Of a stretch of 64,000 nucleotides of DNA, positions 8,723 to 17,467 are shown piece after piece. Source of the DNA: Silanimonas sp021297925 (GTDB taxonomy: Bacteria > Pseudomonadota > Gammaproteobacteria > Xanthomonadales > Xanthomonadaceae); the NCBI GenBank assembly GCA_027532825.1, contig JAPZTL010000004.1, forward strand, positions 310,001-374,000, read 5' to 3'. Both the position numbers and the translations under genes were made by a program. The notes under the pieces were generated by a model. It had not been told where the DNA came from. It ran no database searches and saw nothing but the letters and a program-made list of their open reading frames with translations. Numbering within the stretch: position 1 is the stretch's first letter; the number at the start of each line of letters is the position of its first letter.

Positions 8723-11230
8723 GTGGGAACCGTGGCGCTGTCCCTGAAGACCGTCCCCACCATCCGGATCCTGCTCGCCGGGCTTGCATTGGCCCTGTCC
8801 ACGATCGCCCTCGTCGCCTCGATCGGCAACTACCGGGCGATGCAGCAAGCCGACCGGCTTGCCGCCGCCGGGCGCGTCCTGGTCGCCCTCGACAAGGGCA
8901 CGGTGGAGATGTCCTTCGAACGCAGCCTCACGCAGGTCGGGCTGAGCTTGCCGGATGCCTTCGGTCCGCCGTTCTCCGACCTGCTCCTCGAGCAGCGCCG
9001 CAAGTCCGATGCGCAGCTCGACGGCATCGCAGCGCTGTCGGCCGGCCTCACGCCGGCGCAAGCCAGCGCCCTCGGGGCCGCCATCGAGGAGCAGCGTCGC
9101 GCCATCGGCGACCTTCGCCGGGATGCTGATGCCGCGTTGACGGTGCCGGCGGTGGAGCGCCCCGCGGATGCCGGTGCCCGGATCCCCGAGGGCCTCAAGC
9201 GGCATATCCTGCTGCTGCGCGAGACCGGCGAGCTCCTCGCGGCCGACGACGGCATGGTTCCCGTCAGGACCGTCGCGATGAAGTCGATCGCCGACGCGGG
9301 TTGGCGCATCCGCGAGTACGGCGGGCGCGAGCGGACGTACTTCGCCATCGCGGCGCTCACCGGGGCGCCCATCCCGGCGACGGATCTCGTCGAAGCGCGC
9401 CGCGACGACTACCGCGTCGTCGAGGCGCGGCGCTTGCTGGACCGGAGCCTCGCGAAGGGCGGTTCGGAGCTCCCCGGGTCCGTCCGAGACGCCGCGCGGG
9501 CGGTCGTCTCGGGTTACTTCGGCGACTACCAGCAGGTCCGCGCCGCCTTCATCGAACAGGCGACGCAGGCGACGCCGGCCTATCCGCTCGACTTCCAGGC
9601 CTTCTTCGCGCAGAGTTCGGCCGCGCTCGACACGGCCGTCGCGCTGACCTATGCCGCCGGCGATGCCTCGATCGCGTTCTGGGGCGCGGAACAGGCCGCC
9701 GCCCGCGCTCGGTTCTGGTCCTCGCTGGCCGCCCTTGTGCTGCTGGTCGTCCTGCAGGTGTTCGCATGGCGCTTCGTGCAGCGCCGGCTGGTCGTCCAGA
9801 TCGGTGATCTCCGCAACGTGATGGAGGCGTACGCACGTGGCGAGACGCCGGCCATCCCGGTGCCGCGCAACACCGGCGACATCGGCAAGATGATCGGTGC
9901 GTTTCGAACCCTCATGGAGGGGCAGAAGGTCGCGCTGGAAACGATCGGCGGCGTTGCCGAGGCGGTGGCGTCCGGCGATTTCAGCCGACGCGTCGTGGTT
10001 CGCGTTCCCGGCAAGCTGGGGGACCTCGGCGATGCCATCAACCGGAGCGTCGACAGCGTGCGCAGCACGATGGAGGCGCTCGACGAGGTGATGGACGGGC
10101 TGGCCGTCGGCGACTTCTCGAGGCGCATGTCGCCCCTCGTACCCGAGGCGTCGCGCCAGCGCGTGGACCGGGCCATGGCCGCCATCGATGCCGCCACCGC
10201 CGAGGTCATGGCGACGATGGCGCGGATGCGCGAGGGGTGTTTCGACGGCCGGGTGCGTCCGGAACTCCCGGGGCGCCTCGGCGAACTGGCCTTCGTCGTC
10301 AACGGCAGCCTTGCCGCGGTCAGCGTGGCCGTGGACGAATTGGGAATGATCGCGGGCAAGCTGGCCGAGGGCGACCTCCGCGCCGACCTCGAGACGCAGG
10401 CGCCGGGGCGTGTCGGCGAGGTGGTCGCCGCGCTTCGGCGATCGATCCGCGGGCTGGCCGACGACATCCGCCGCGTCGCAGCGGTCGCCGCGGACGTCGA
10501 CGCCGCCGCCGGCCACCTCCGGGAGGACAGCGCGAGCCTCCGCGAGGCCAGCCAAGCCTCCGTCGACAGCGTGGTCCGCACCGCTGCTGCGGTCGAGCAG
10601 GGTACGCAGAGCAGCCGTTCGCTGGCGGCCTCGGTCGAGGCGGTTGGCGAGCGTCTCCTCGATGCACGGTCGCTCGGTGAGGCCGGCCGCGACGTGGTCG
10701 GGCGCGCGCGACGCCGGATGGACCAGATCCGCGACTCCAGTACGAGAATCGCCGAAGCCAGCCAGCTGATCGACGAGTTCGCCTTCCAGACCAACCTGCT
10801 GGCCCTGAACGCCGCGGTCGAAGCGGCGCGCGCCGGGGAGGCGGGCCGGGGCTTCGCCGTGGTGGCCTCCGAGGTGCGCGCGCTGGCCCAGCGATCGGCC
10901 CAGTCGGCGGGGCAGATCCGCACCTTGACACAAGAGGCCGACACCCGGATCGGGGAGGGCGTCGAGGCCGTGGGTCAGAGCGGCAGCACGTTGGCCGATC
11001 TGGCCGGCCTCGTGGTCGAAGTCGAGGCCGTCGCCCGCGACTTGCTGGCCGGATTCCGCGAGCAGTTGGCGGCCAACGGCGAGATCGAAGGGCAGCTGGG
11101 CCAGTTGCACCAGCAGGCGGATGCCGCCCGCCGTGCGGGCGACCTCGTCGACGAGATCGCGGGCACGCTGCTGGAGCGCGCCCAAGGACTGCAGGAGGTC
11201 ATCGGCCGGTTCCGCATCCCGGAGGACTGA
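8723..11230 (+). CDS. Methyl-accepting chemotaxis protein with tandem HAMP-like units
   Basis: An 835-residue chemoreceptor. A first membrane helix (about residues 9-31) is followed by a helical periplasmic sensor region of about 300 residues and a second membrane helix (about 331-350). Next come several HAMP-like units, recognisable by repeated segments such as AEAVASGDFSRR, MDGLAVGDFSRRM and AGKLAEGDLRADLE. The cytoplasmic hairpin tip FAFQTNLLALNAAVEAARAG (near residues 685-704) binds CheA/CheW in the family. No C-terminal CheR-docking pentapeptide is present. The start is GTG 8723 (GTG 8732 is also possible). It lies between the YdbH-like and YdbL-like genes, an unusual place, and no che genes are in the window. 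Confidence 0.93.
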   Translation: MGTVALSLKTVPTIRILLAGLALALSTIALVASIGNYRAMQQADRLAAAGRVLVALDKGTVEMSFERSLTQVGLSLPDAFGPPFSDLLLEQRRKSDAQLDGIAALSAGLTPAQASALGAAIEEQRRAIGDLRRDADAALTVPAVERPADAGARIPEGLKRHILLLRETGELLAADDGMVPVRTVAMKSIADAGWRIREYGGRERTYFAIAALTGAPIPATDLVEARRDDYRVVEARRLLDRSLAKGGSELPGSVRDAARAVVSGYFGDYQQVRAAFIEQATQATPAYPLDFQAFFAQSSAALDTAVALTYAAGDASIAFWGAEQAAARARFWSSLAALVLLVVLQVFAWRFVQRRLVVQIGDLRNVMEAYARGETPAIPVPRNTGDIGKMIGAFRTLMEGQKVALETIGGVAEAVASGDFSRRVVVRVPGKLGDLGDAINRSVDSVRSTMEALDEVMDGLAVGDFSRRMSPLVPEASRQRVDRAMAAIDAATAEVMATMARMREGCFDGRVRPELPGRLGELAFVVNGSLAAVSVAVDELGMIAGKLAEGDLRADLETQAPGRVGEVVAALRRSIRGLADDIRRVAAVAADVDAAAGHLREDSASLREASQASVDSVVRTAAAVEQGTQSSRSLAASVEAVGERLLDARSLGEAGRDVVGRARRRMDQIRDSSTRIAEASQLIDEFAFQTNLLALNAAVEAARAGEAGRGFAVVASEVRALAQRSAQSAGQIRTLTQEADTRIGEGVEAVGQSGSTLADLAGLVVEVEAVARDLLAGFREQLAANGEIEGQLGQLHQQADAARRAGDLVDEIAGTLLERAQGLQEVIGRFRIPED

Positions 11231-11260
11231 GGCGTCGGCGCGCGTTCAGCGCGCTGGCGC

Positions 11261-11266
11261 TATAGC
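11261..11266 (+). promoter_or_regulatory. -10-like box TATAGC before the YdbL-like gene
   Basis: TATAGC lies 28 bases before the ATG at 11295, in the gap after the chemoreceptor stop, and suggests a separate promoter for the lipoprotein gene. No convincing -35 is seen. Confidence 0.3.
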
Positions 11267-11294
11267 ATCGGCCAGTCCTCCGTGGAGTCCACCG

Positions 11295-11930
11295 ATGCGT
11301 CGCTTCCTCCTGCTGCTGCCGGCCGCTCTGCTCGCCTCCTGCGTCACCATCAACGTCTACTTCCCGGCCGCGGAGGCGCAGAAGGCGGCGGAAGCCTTCA
11401 TCGAGGAAGTGATCGGCCCGTCCGACGCCGCTTCCACGCCGCCGCTGGGCGAGGAAGGCGAGGGCGCCAGCGCCGAGGCGCCGCGTCCGTCCCCGCCTGC
11501 CCGCGTGCTCGTCGCGCGCGAGTGGCGCTTCGACCCGGTGGGCTTCTTCATCGGCACGGCGCACGCGCAGGACGGCCTCGACATCCGCATCCGCACGCCG
11601 GCCGTGCAGGCCATCCAGCAGCGCATGGCGGAGCGCTTCCAGTCGACGCTGGCGCCCCTGTTCGACGCCGGGGCGCTCGGCTTCGGGAGCGATGGGCTGC
11701 TGGTGCTGCGCGATCCGGCCAAGGTGCCGCTGTCGCAGCGGACAGCGGCCGCGCAGGCCGTGGCCGACGACAACCGCGACCGCCGCGCCGTGTATCGGGA
11801 AATCGCCGTCGCCAACGGCCATCCCGAGTGGGAGCAGGCCATCCGCGATACCTTCGCCAAGGAATGGATCGCGCAGGCCCGGCCGGGCTGGTGGTACCAA
11901 GACGGCGCCGGGGCGTGGAAGCAGAAGTGA
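11295..11930 (+). CDS. YdbL-like (DUF1318) lipoprotein
   Basis: A 211-residue protein with a lipoprotein signal ending in LLASC (Cys16). The mature protein opens with VTINVYFPAAEAQKAAE and has the DUF1318 core after residue 95 (PAVQAIQQRMAERF, then RRAVYREIAVANGHPEWE). The C-terminal residues WWYQDGAGAWKQK are also typical of YdbL proteins. E. coli YdbL is a soluble periplasmic chaperone for the YdbH-YnbE bridge; here the protein itself appears lipid-anchored and carries an extra proline/glutamate-rich segment (about residues 45-80). The separate small YnbE lipoprotein gene is not found next to it. Confidence 0.75.
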   Translation: MRRFLLLLPAALLASCVTINVYFPAAEAQKAAEAFIEEVIGPSDAASTPPLGEEGEGASAEAPRPSPPARVLVAREWRFDPVGFFIGTAHAQDGLDIRIRTPAVQAIQQRMAERFQSTLAPLFDAGALGFGSDGLLVLRDPAKVPLSQRTAAAQAVADDNRDRRAVYREIAVANGHPEWEQAIRDTFAKEWIAQARPGWWYQDGAGAWKQK

Positions 11931-11936
11931 GCGCGA

Positions 11937-11942
11937 TACAAT
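11937..11942 (+). promoter_or_regulatory. -10-like box TACAAT before rlmD
   Basis: TACAAT lies 27 bases before the GTG start at 11970 and would give a leader of about 20 bases. The -35 region lacks a recognisable box. Confidence 0.4.
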
Positions 11943-11969
11943 CGCGCCCCGTTCTTTTCCGAGCTTCCC

Positions 11970-13358
11970 GTGGCGCGACAGCGGCAACGACTGGACCCTG
12001 ATTTCGAGATCGTGATCGACGGCCTGAGCCACGACGGCCGGGGCGTCGGCCGCCGCGACGGCAAGGCAGTGTTCGTGGCCGGGGCCCTCCCCGGTGAGCG
12101 CGTGCGGGCGAAGCAGACGGCGAAGAATCGCCATTTCGATGAGGCGGCGGCCTTCGAGGTGCTCGAGGCGTCGGGCGATCGCGTCGCGCCGCGCTGCGCC
12201 CATTTCGGCACCTGCGGCGGCTGCGTGCTCCAGCACCTCGACGAGGCGAGGCAGATCGAGGCCAAGGCCCGCGTGCTCAGCGAGAACATGTCGCGCATCG
12301 GCCACGTCGAGCCGCGCGAGTGGTTCTCGCCGATCCGCGACGCCCAATGGGGCTATCGGCGCAAGGGCCGCCTGTCGGTGCGCTGGGTCGAGAAGAAGGG
12401 CAAGGCCCTGGTGGGCTTCCGCGAACAGGACCCGCGCTTCGTCGCCGATCTTTCCGAGTGCCACACGGTGATCCCGGCCGTGGGACAGCGCATCCCGGCG
12501 CTGTCGGCGCTGGTCGAGTCGCTCGAGGGTCGTCGCACGATCCCGCAGATCGAGTTCATCGCCGGCGACGGCGCGCTGGACGGCGGCGAGATGGCGATCG
12601 ACGGCGGGCGCGAGAGCGGCGTGCTGGCGCTGGTGTTCCGCCACCTTGAGCCTCTCTCGGCGGGCGACCGCGAAAAGCTGGCTGACTTCGCCAAGCGCGA
12701 GGCGGTCGCGGTGTTCCTGCAGCCGGGTGGCATCGATACGGTCGCGCCGCTGTGGCCCGAGCACGTCGACCTGCATTTCGATCTGTCGGCCGAAGACGTG
12801 GGTGCGAACGATGGCGTGCGCCTGCAGTTCCGGCCGCTCGACTTCATCCAGGTCAATGCCGGCTTGAACCGGAAGATGATCGCGCGGGCCATCGACCTGC
12901 TGCAGCTCAAGCCCGGCGAGCGCGTGCTCGACCTGTTCTGCGGCTTGGGCAACTTCACGCTGCCGATCGCGCGGCGCGGCTTCGACGTCGTCGGCGTCGA
13001 GGGCGATGCCGGGCTGGTGGCGCGGGCGCGGCAGAACGCCGAGGCCAATGGCCTGCCGAACGCGCGCTTCTTCGCCGCCGACCTCGCCAAGGACCTCTCG
13101 GGCGAGCCGTGGATGCGCGACGGCTTCGACAAGCTGCTGATCGACCCGCCGCGCGCCGGCGCGGCCGAGGTGCTGGCCCAGCTGCCGCTGAAGACCATCC
13201 CGCGCATCGTCTACGTGAGCTGCCACCCGGGCTCGCTGGCCCGCGATGCCGGCTTCCTGGTGAAGGAGCGCGGCTACACCCTCCTCGGCGCCGGCGTGAT
13301 GGACATGTTCCCGCACACCGCGCACGTCGAGTCGATCGCCGTGTTCGAGCGCCGCTGA
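11970..13358 (+). CDS. rlmD: 23S rRNA (uracil-1939-C5)-methyltransferase
   Basis: RlmD methylates U1939 of 23S rRNA using S-adenosylmethionine. The 462-residue product starts at GTG with a TRAM RNA-binding domain (EIVIDGLSHDGRGVGR). The 4Fe-4S cluster ligands are Cys76, Cys82 and Cys85 in CAHFGTCGGC, with Cys164 as the fourth. The SAM-binding motif DLFCGLGNFTLPIA and the catalytic Cys loop YVSCHPGSLARD are intact. The last base of its stop codon is the first base of the next start, so it is translationally coupled to the CYTH gene. Confidence 0.94.
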   Translation: MARQRQRLDPDFEIVIDGLSHDGRGVGRRDGKAVFVAGALPGERVRAKQTAKNRHFDEAAAFEVLEASGDRVAPRCAHFGTCGGCVLQHLDEARQIEAKARVLSENMSRIGHVEPREWFSPIRDAQWGYRRKGRLSVRWVEKKGKALVGFREQDPRFVADLSECHTVIPAVGQRIPALSALVESLEGRRTIPQIEFIAGDGALDGGEMAIDGGRESGVLALVFRHLEPLSAGDREKLADFAKREAVAVFLQPGGIDTVAPLWPEHVDLHFDLSAEDVGANDGVRLQFRPLDFIQVNAGLNRKMIARAIDLLQLKPGERVLDLFCGLGNFTLPIARRGFDVVGVEGDAGLVARARQNAEANGLPNARFFAADLAKDLSGEPWMRDGFDKLLIDPPRAGAAEVLAQLPLKTIPRIVYVSCHPGSLARDAGFLVKERGYTLLGAGVMDMFPHTAHVESIAVFERR

Positions 13359-13867
13359 TGGGCATCGAGATCGAGCGCAAGTTCCTCGTGGTGGGCGACG
13401 CATGGCGCGCGCAGGCCTCGCGCCGCCAGCGCATGGCCCAGGGCTACCTCAACGACGCGGCCTCCATGCAGGCGGGGACGCAGAAGGCGTCGATGCGCGT
13501 GCGCGTCGCTGGCGAGCAGGCCGCGCTGAACCTGAAGTCGCGCGAGCTGGGGGCTTCGCGGCAGGAGTTCGAGTACGCGATCCCGCTGGCCGATGCGGAA
13601 GCGCTGCTGGCGCTCTGCGTCGGCGGCACCATCGACAAGACCCGGCATGACGTCACCGTCGGCGCGCATCTGTGGGAGGTCGACGAGTTCCACGGCGAGA
13701 ACGCCGGGCTCGTCGTCGCCGAGATCGAGCTGGGCGCGGTCGACGAGGCGTTCGAACGACCGGCCTGGCTCGGCGCGGAAGTGACCGAGCACGCCCGCTA
13801 CTACAACCTCGCGCTGTCGGCCCGGCCGTTTGCTGCGTGGACCGACGAGGAGAAACACGCGTGCTGA
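13358..13867 (+). CDS. CYTH-domain triphosphate tunnel metalloenzyme
   Basis: A 169-residue protein opening with the diagnostic EIERKFLV motif of CYTH (CyaB/thiamine-triphosphatase) proteins. Alternating charged strands follow (ASMRVRV, AALNLKSRE, EVDEFHGEN, VAEIEL), lining the phosphate tunnel. Bacterial members of this size mostly hydrolyse inorganic triphosphate; adenylate cyclase activity of the class IV type is another possibility. The start overlaps the rlmD stop by one base, and its own stop overlaps the nagZ GTG by seven bases. Confidence 0.88.
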   Translation: MGIEIERKFLVVGDAWRAQASRRQRMAQGYLNDAASMQAGTQKASMRVRVAGEQAALNLKSRELGASRQEFEYAIPLADAEALLALCVGGTIDKTRHDVTVGAHLWEVDEFHGENAGLVVAEIELGAVDEAFERPAWLGAEVTEHARYYNLALSARPFAAWTDEEKHAC

Positions 13868-14868
13868 TCTTCGGTATCAGTGGTACGGAACTCACCGCGC
13901 TGGAGCGCGACTGGCTGCAGCATCCGCAAGCGGCCGGCGTGATCCTGTTCAAGCGCAATTTCGCCTCGCGCCAGCAGGTGGCCGAACTCGCTGCCGCCAT
14001 CCGCGAAGCGGCACCGCGTCCGCAGCTGCTCTGCGTCGACCAGGAAGGCGGCCGCGTGCAGCGCTTCATCGAGGGCTTCACCAAGCTGCCGGCGCTCGCG
14101 CCGTTCGGCCCGCTGCATGATCGCGACCCAGGCGCCGCCCTGCGCCTCGCGCACGAGCACGCCTGGCTGATGGCCAGCGAGATCCGCGCCATCGGCCTCG
14201 ACCTCAGCTTCGCGCCGGTGGTGGACCTCGGCCGCGGCAACCTCGCCATCGGCGACCGCGCCTTCCACGCCGATCCGCAGGTGGTCGCCGCGTTCACCCG
14301 CGCCTACGTGCAGGGCATGCACGCCGCCGGCATGGCCGCGACGCTGAAGCACTTCCCGGGGCATGGCTCGGTGCTGGAAGACACGCATTTCGATGAAGCC
14401 ATCGACCCGCGTCCGCTCGACGTGCTCGAGCGCGAGGACCTCGTGCCCTTCGCGGCCGGCATCGAAGCCGGCGCCGAAGCGGTGATGCTCGCCCACGTCA
14501 CGTACCCCGCCATCGCGCCGGAACCGGCCGGCTACTCGCCGTTCTGGTTGAAGGACGTGCTGCGCGATCGCATGGGCTTCCGCGGCGTGGCCTTCTCCGA
14601 CGACATCGGCATGGCCGCGGCGGAGTCCGCCGGCGGCGTCCAGGCGCGCATCGACGCGCACCTCGATGCCGGCTGCGACGTGGTGCTGGTCTGCGCGCCG
14701 GCGCTGGTCGACGACAGCCTGAAGGCCTTCGATTCGCGTGGCCCGGCCAACACCGCCGCGTTCGCCGGCCTGATGGGCCGTGGCGCGCTCGGCTGGCAAG
14801 GGCTCTTGGCCGACGCGCGTCGCCCCGCCATCCAGTCCGCCTTGGCGGCTCCCCCGTTCACTGCCTGA
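13861..14868 (+). CDS. nagZ: Beta-N-acetylhexosaminidase (peptidoglycan recycling)
   Basis: NagZ removes GlcNAc from 1,6-anhydro-muropeptides in the cytoplasm during cell-wall recycling. The 335-residue product is a single-domain GH3 enzyme: CVDQEGGRVQR around residues 58-67, the NagZ signature KHFPGHG at 163-169 with the general acid/base His, and the nucleophile region FSDDIGM (Asp247/248). There is no signal peptide. The start is the GTG at 13861, inside the end of the CYTH gene. The hpt gene follows after 10 bases. Confidence 0.95.
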   Translation: MLIFGISGTELTALERDWLQHPQAAGVILFKRNFASRQQVAELAAAIREAAPRPQLLCVDQEGGRVQRFIEGFTKLPALAPFGPLHDRDPGAALRLAHEHAWLMASEIRAIGLDLSFAPVVDLGRGNLAIGDRAFHADPQVVAAFTRAYVQGMHAAGMAATLKHFPGHGSVLEDTHFDEAIDPRPLDVLEREDLVPFAAGIEAGAEAVMLAHVTYPAIAPEPAGYSPFWLKDVLRDRMGFRGVAFSDDIGMAAAESAGGVQARIDAHLDAGCDVVLVCAPALVDDSLKAFDSRGPANTAAFAGLMGRGALGWQGLLADARRPAIQSALAAPPFTA

Positions 14869-14878
14869 GACCTGCCGC

Positions 14879-15436
14879 ATGAGCACTCCCAAGCTCGCCG
14901 ACGCCCTGCGCGAATCGCGCATCATCCACGACCGCGCCACGATCGACGCGGCCATCGCCCGTATCGCGGGGGAATTGCGGGCGGTCTACGCCGGAGCGAC
15001 GGAGCCGCCGCTGTTCCTCACCGTGATGAACGGCGGGATGCTGTTCGGGACCGGCGTCGCACTGACCTCAGGCTTGGACTTCGAGTTCGATTACCTCCAC
15101 GCCACGCGCTACCGCGGGAAGACGAGCGGGCAGACCCTGGTGTGGCTGCACCGCCCCCACACGCCGCTCAAGGGGCGCCGCGTGCTGGTCGTCGACGACA
15201 TCCTCGACGAGGGCAACACGCTGGTCGGCATCACCCAGTGGTGCCATGACCAGGGGGCGGCCGAGGTGCGCGTGGCCGTGCTGTGCCGCAAGGTGCACGA
15301 TCGCTGCGCGCCCGGCGCCAAGGCGGACCACATCGGGCTCGAAGTGCCGGATTTCTACGTCTTCGGTTACGGCATGGATTTCCACGAGCAGGGCCGCAAC
15401 CTGCCGGCCATCTACGCCTGGGAACCCAAGGCATGA
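14879..15436 (+). CDS. hpt: Hypoxanthine phosphoribosyltransferase
   Basis: The enzyme converts hypoxanthine (and guanine) plus PRPP to IMP (GMP). The 185-residue product has the PRPP loop VLVVDDILDEGNTLVGI and an N-terminal flexible loop before FLTVMNGGMLF. The C-terminal purine-binding stretch includes FYVFGYGMDFHEQGRNLP. The stop codon overlaps the ATG of the MTI phosphorylase gene (ATGA), so the two enzymes are coupled. Their reactions are sequential, because the phosphorylase can release hypoxanthine. Confidence 0.93.
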   Translation: MSTPKLADALRESRIIHDRATIDAAIARIAGELRAVYAGATEPPLFLTVMNGGMLFGTGVALTSGLDFEFDYLHATRYRGKTSGQTLVWLHRPHTPLKGRRVLVVDDILDEGNTLVGITQWCHDQGAAEVRVAVLCRKVHDRCAPGAKADHIGLEVPDFYVFGYGMDFHEQGRNLPAIYAWEPKA

Positions 15437-16179
15437 GCCGCGCCATCGACTTCGCCGTCATCGGCGGCACCGGTCTGTACAAGCTGGCCGAGCTCGACGG
15501 GGTGGAGACGCACACGGTCGACACGCCCTACGGCACGCCCTCGGCACCGGTGCGCGTGGGCGACTTCGGTCCGCACCGCATCGCCTTCATGGCCCGCCAT
15601 GGCGAAGGCCATGCGATGCCGCCGCACCGCATCAACTACCGCGCCAATCTCTGGGCGCTGAAGTCCATCGGCGCGACCCGCGTCGTCGCGGTCAATTCGG
15701 TGGGCGGCATCACGTCAGGCTGGGGCCCGCGCGTCATCGGCGTGCCCGACCAGATCATCGACTACACGCACGGCCGCACCGTGAGCCTGTGGGACGGTGA
15801 GGGCGAGGCATTGCACGTCGATTTCGGCGATCCCTACACGCCAGCGCTGCGCCGGGCTCTCGTGGACGCCGCAAACGCCGCCGGCGTGCCGGTCGTCGAC
15901 GGTGGCTGCTACGGCGCCACGCAGGGCCCGCGCCTCGAAACCAAGGCGGAGATCGAACGCCTGCGCCGCGACGGCTGCGACCTCGTCGGCATGACGGGCA
16001 TGCCGGAAGCCGCGCTCGCGCGCGAGCTTGGGCTCGACTACGCCTGCCTCGCCATCGTCGCGAACTGGGCGGCCGGCCGCGCCCCGACCGACGAGGTGAT
16101 CACGCTCGAGGACGTGCTCGCAAACATGGCCGCAGCGACCGAGCCGTTGCCCGGATTGCTGCGGGCCTTGAAGGCCTGA
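15433..16179 (+). CDS. S-methyl-5'-thioinosine phosphorylase (MTAP/PNP family)
   Basis: A 248-residue purine nucleoside phosphorylase of the MTAP type (IGGTGLYKLAEL at the N-terminus, MARHGEGHAMPPHRINYRAN, YGATQGPRLETKAEI, DLVGMTGMPEAALAREL). In methylthioadenosine phosphorylases two Asp residues after the last motif bind the 6-amino group. Here the corresponding stretch reads CLAIVANWAAG with no Asp, as in the Pseudomonas enzyme that uses methylthioinosine. Product hypoxanthine would feed the overlapping hpt gene. A 6-oxopurine preference is inferred; many annotations call such genes mtnP. Confidence 0.85.
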   Translation: MSRAIDFAVIGGTGLYKLAELDGVETHTVDTPYGTPSAPVRVGDFGPHRIAFMARHGEGHAMPPHRINYRANLWALKSIGATRVVAVNSVGGITSGWGPRVIGVPDQIIDYTHGRTVSLWDGEGEALHVDFGDPYTPALRRALVDAANAAGVPVVDGGCYGATQGPRLETKAEIERLRRDGCDLVGMTGMPEAALARELGLDYACLAIVANWAAGRAPTDEVITLEDVLANMAAATEPLPGLLRALKA

Positions 16180-16204
16180 GCCTCGATCGCGGCCCCCGAC
16201 GCGC

Positions 16205-17467
16205 ATGAGGCCCCTCGACATCGCCATCGTCGGCTACGGCACCGCCGGCCAGGCCTTGGCGGTGCTGCTCGCGCGCGACGGTCATCGCTTGCAGGTGTTC
16301 GAGCAGGCTGAAGCCCCGAGGCCGGTCGGTGCGGGCTTCCTGCTGCAACCCACCGGGCTGGGCGCGCTGTGGCAGATGGGTTTGCTCGACGCGGTGATGG
16401 CGCATGGCCGGCGCATCGATCGCCTGTTCGGCGACACGCCGCAAGGCGACGGCCATCGCGCGGTGATGGATATGCGCTATGCCGGGCTCGACGCCCGCCT
16501 GTTCGGCTGGGGCCTGCAGCGCGGCGCGCTGTTCGAAGCCCTGCGTGCCGCATGGCCGGACCACGGGCGCATCACCACCGGGACGCGCATCGAGCGTGCC
16601 GAGGACGACGGCTCGCTGGTCGACGCCCGCGGCCAGCGCCACGGCCCCTTCGATTTGGTGATCGCCGCGGACGGTGCGCATTCCGCACTGCGGCAATCCA
16701 CGCTGGGCGTGGCTTCGATGGACGCGGTGTACCCGTGGGGCGCGCTGTGGTGCCTGTGCGAGGACCGCGGCTGGGCGCACCCGAACGAACTCCGGCAGCG
16801 CTACCGCAAGGCGCGGAAGATGGTTGGCGTGTTGCCCGTGGGCACGCGCCCCGGCGATGCGCGACCGATGCTGAGCTTCTTCTGGAGCCTGCCGCGCGAG
16901 GCCTTCGAGGCCTGGGAGCGCGAGGGATTGGACGCATGGAAGGCCGAACTCGCCGCGCTCTGGCCGGAAGCCGCCGAGTTGGTGGCCGGCATCACCGAAG
17001 CCGGCATGTTGGCTCGGGCCACCTATCGCGACGTGGTGATGCGCGGCCCGTGGCACCAAGGCCGCCTCGTGTTCTGCGGCGATTCGGCCCACGCGATGAG
17101 CCCGCAGCTGGGGCAGGGCGTGAACATGGCCCTGCTCGACGCGCTGGCCTTGCGCGATGCGCTGCGGACGATGCCCGATGGCGCCGCCCTTGACGCGAGG
17201 ACGCTCGACTCGGTGCTCCGCGACTTCGCGCAGGAGCGCCGCCGGCACGTGGGCATCTACCAGTTCTGGAGCCGCTGGCTCACGCCCGTCTTCCAAGGTG
17301 AGCAGGACGCCATCGCCGCGCTTCGCGACGCGCTGTTCGTGCCGATGGGGCGATTGCCGGGCGGGCGCGGGCAGATGCTGCGCGTGCTCACCGGCACGCA
17401 GCGCGGATGGCTCGGTCGGCACGACTTGCCCGAGGGCTTGCTCGAGGCTTTGGGCGATCATGCCTAG
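16205..17467 (+). CDS. FAD-dependent aromatic-type monooxygenase, substrate unknown
   Basis: A 420-residue group A flavoprotein monooxygenase. The N-terminal Rossmann motif is VGYGTAGQALAVLLARDG (residues 10-27) and is followed by the acidic ribose-binding FEQ. The DG motif is VIAADGAHSALR. The FAD-phosphate GD motif is FCGDSAHAMSPQLGQGVNMA. This architecture is shared by salicylate hydroxylase, UbiH/UbiF and related hydroxylases using NAD(P)H and oxygen. The substrate-binding middle region is not diagnostic. It follows the purine-salvage genes in the same direction (25-base gap) and its stop overlaps the next start by 8 bases. Confidence 0.85.
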   Translation: MRPLDIAIVGYGTAGQALAVLLARDGHRLQVFEQAEAPRPVGAGFLLQPTGLGALWQMGLLDAVMAHGRRIDRLFGDTPQGDGHRAVMDMRYAGLDARLFGWGLQRGALFEALRAAWPDHGRITTGTRIERAEDDGSLVDARGQRHGPFDLVIAADGAHSALRQSTLGVASMDAVYPWGALWCLCEDRGWAHPNELRQRYRKARKMVGVLPVGTRPGDARPMLSFFWSLPREAFEAWEREGLDAWKAELAALWPEAAELVAGITEAGMLARATYRDVVMRGPWHQGRLVFCGDSAHAMSPQLGQGVNMALLDALALRDALRTMPDGAALDARTLDSVLRDFAQERRRHVGIYQFWSRWLTPVFQGEQDAIAALRDALFVPMGRLPGGRGQMLRVLTGTQRGWLGRHDLPEGLLEALGDHA

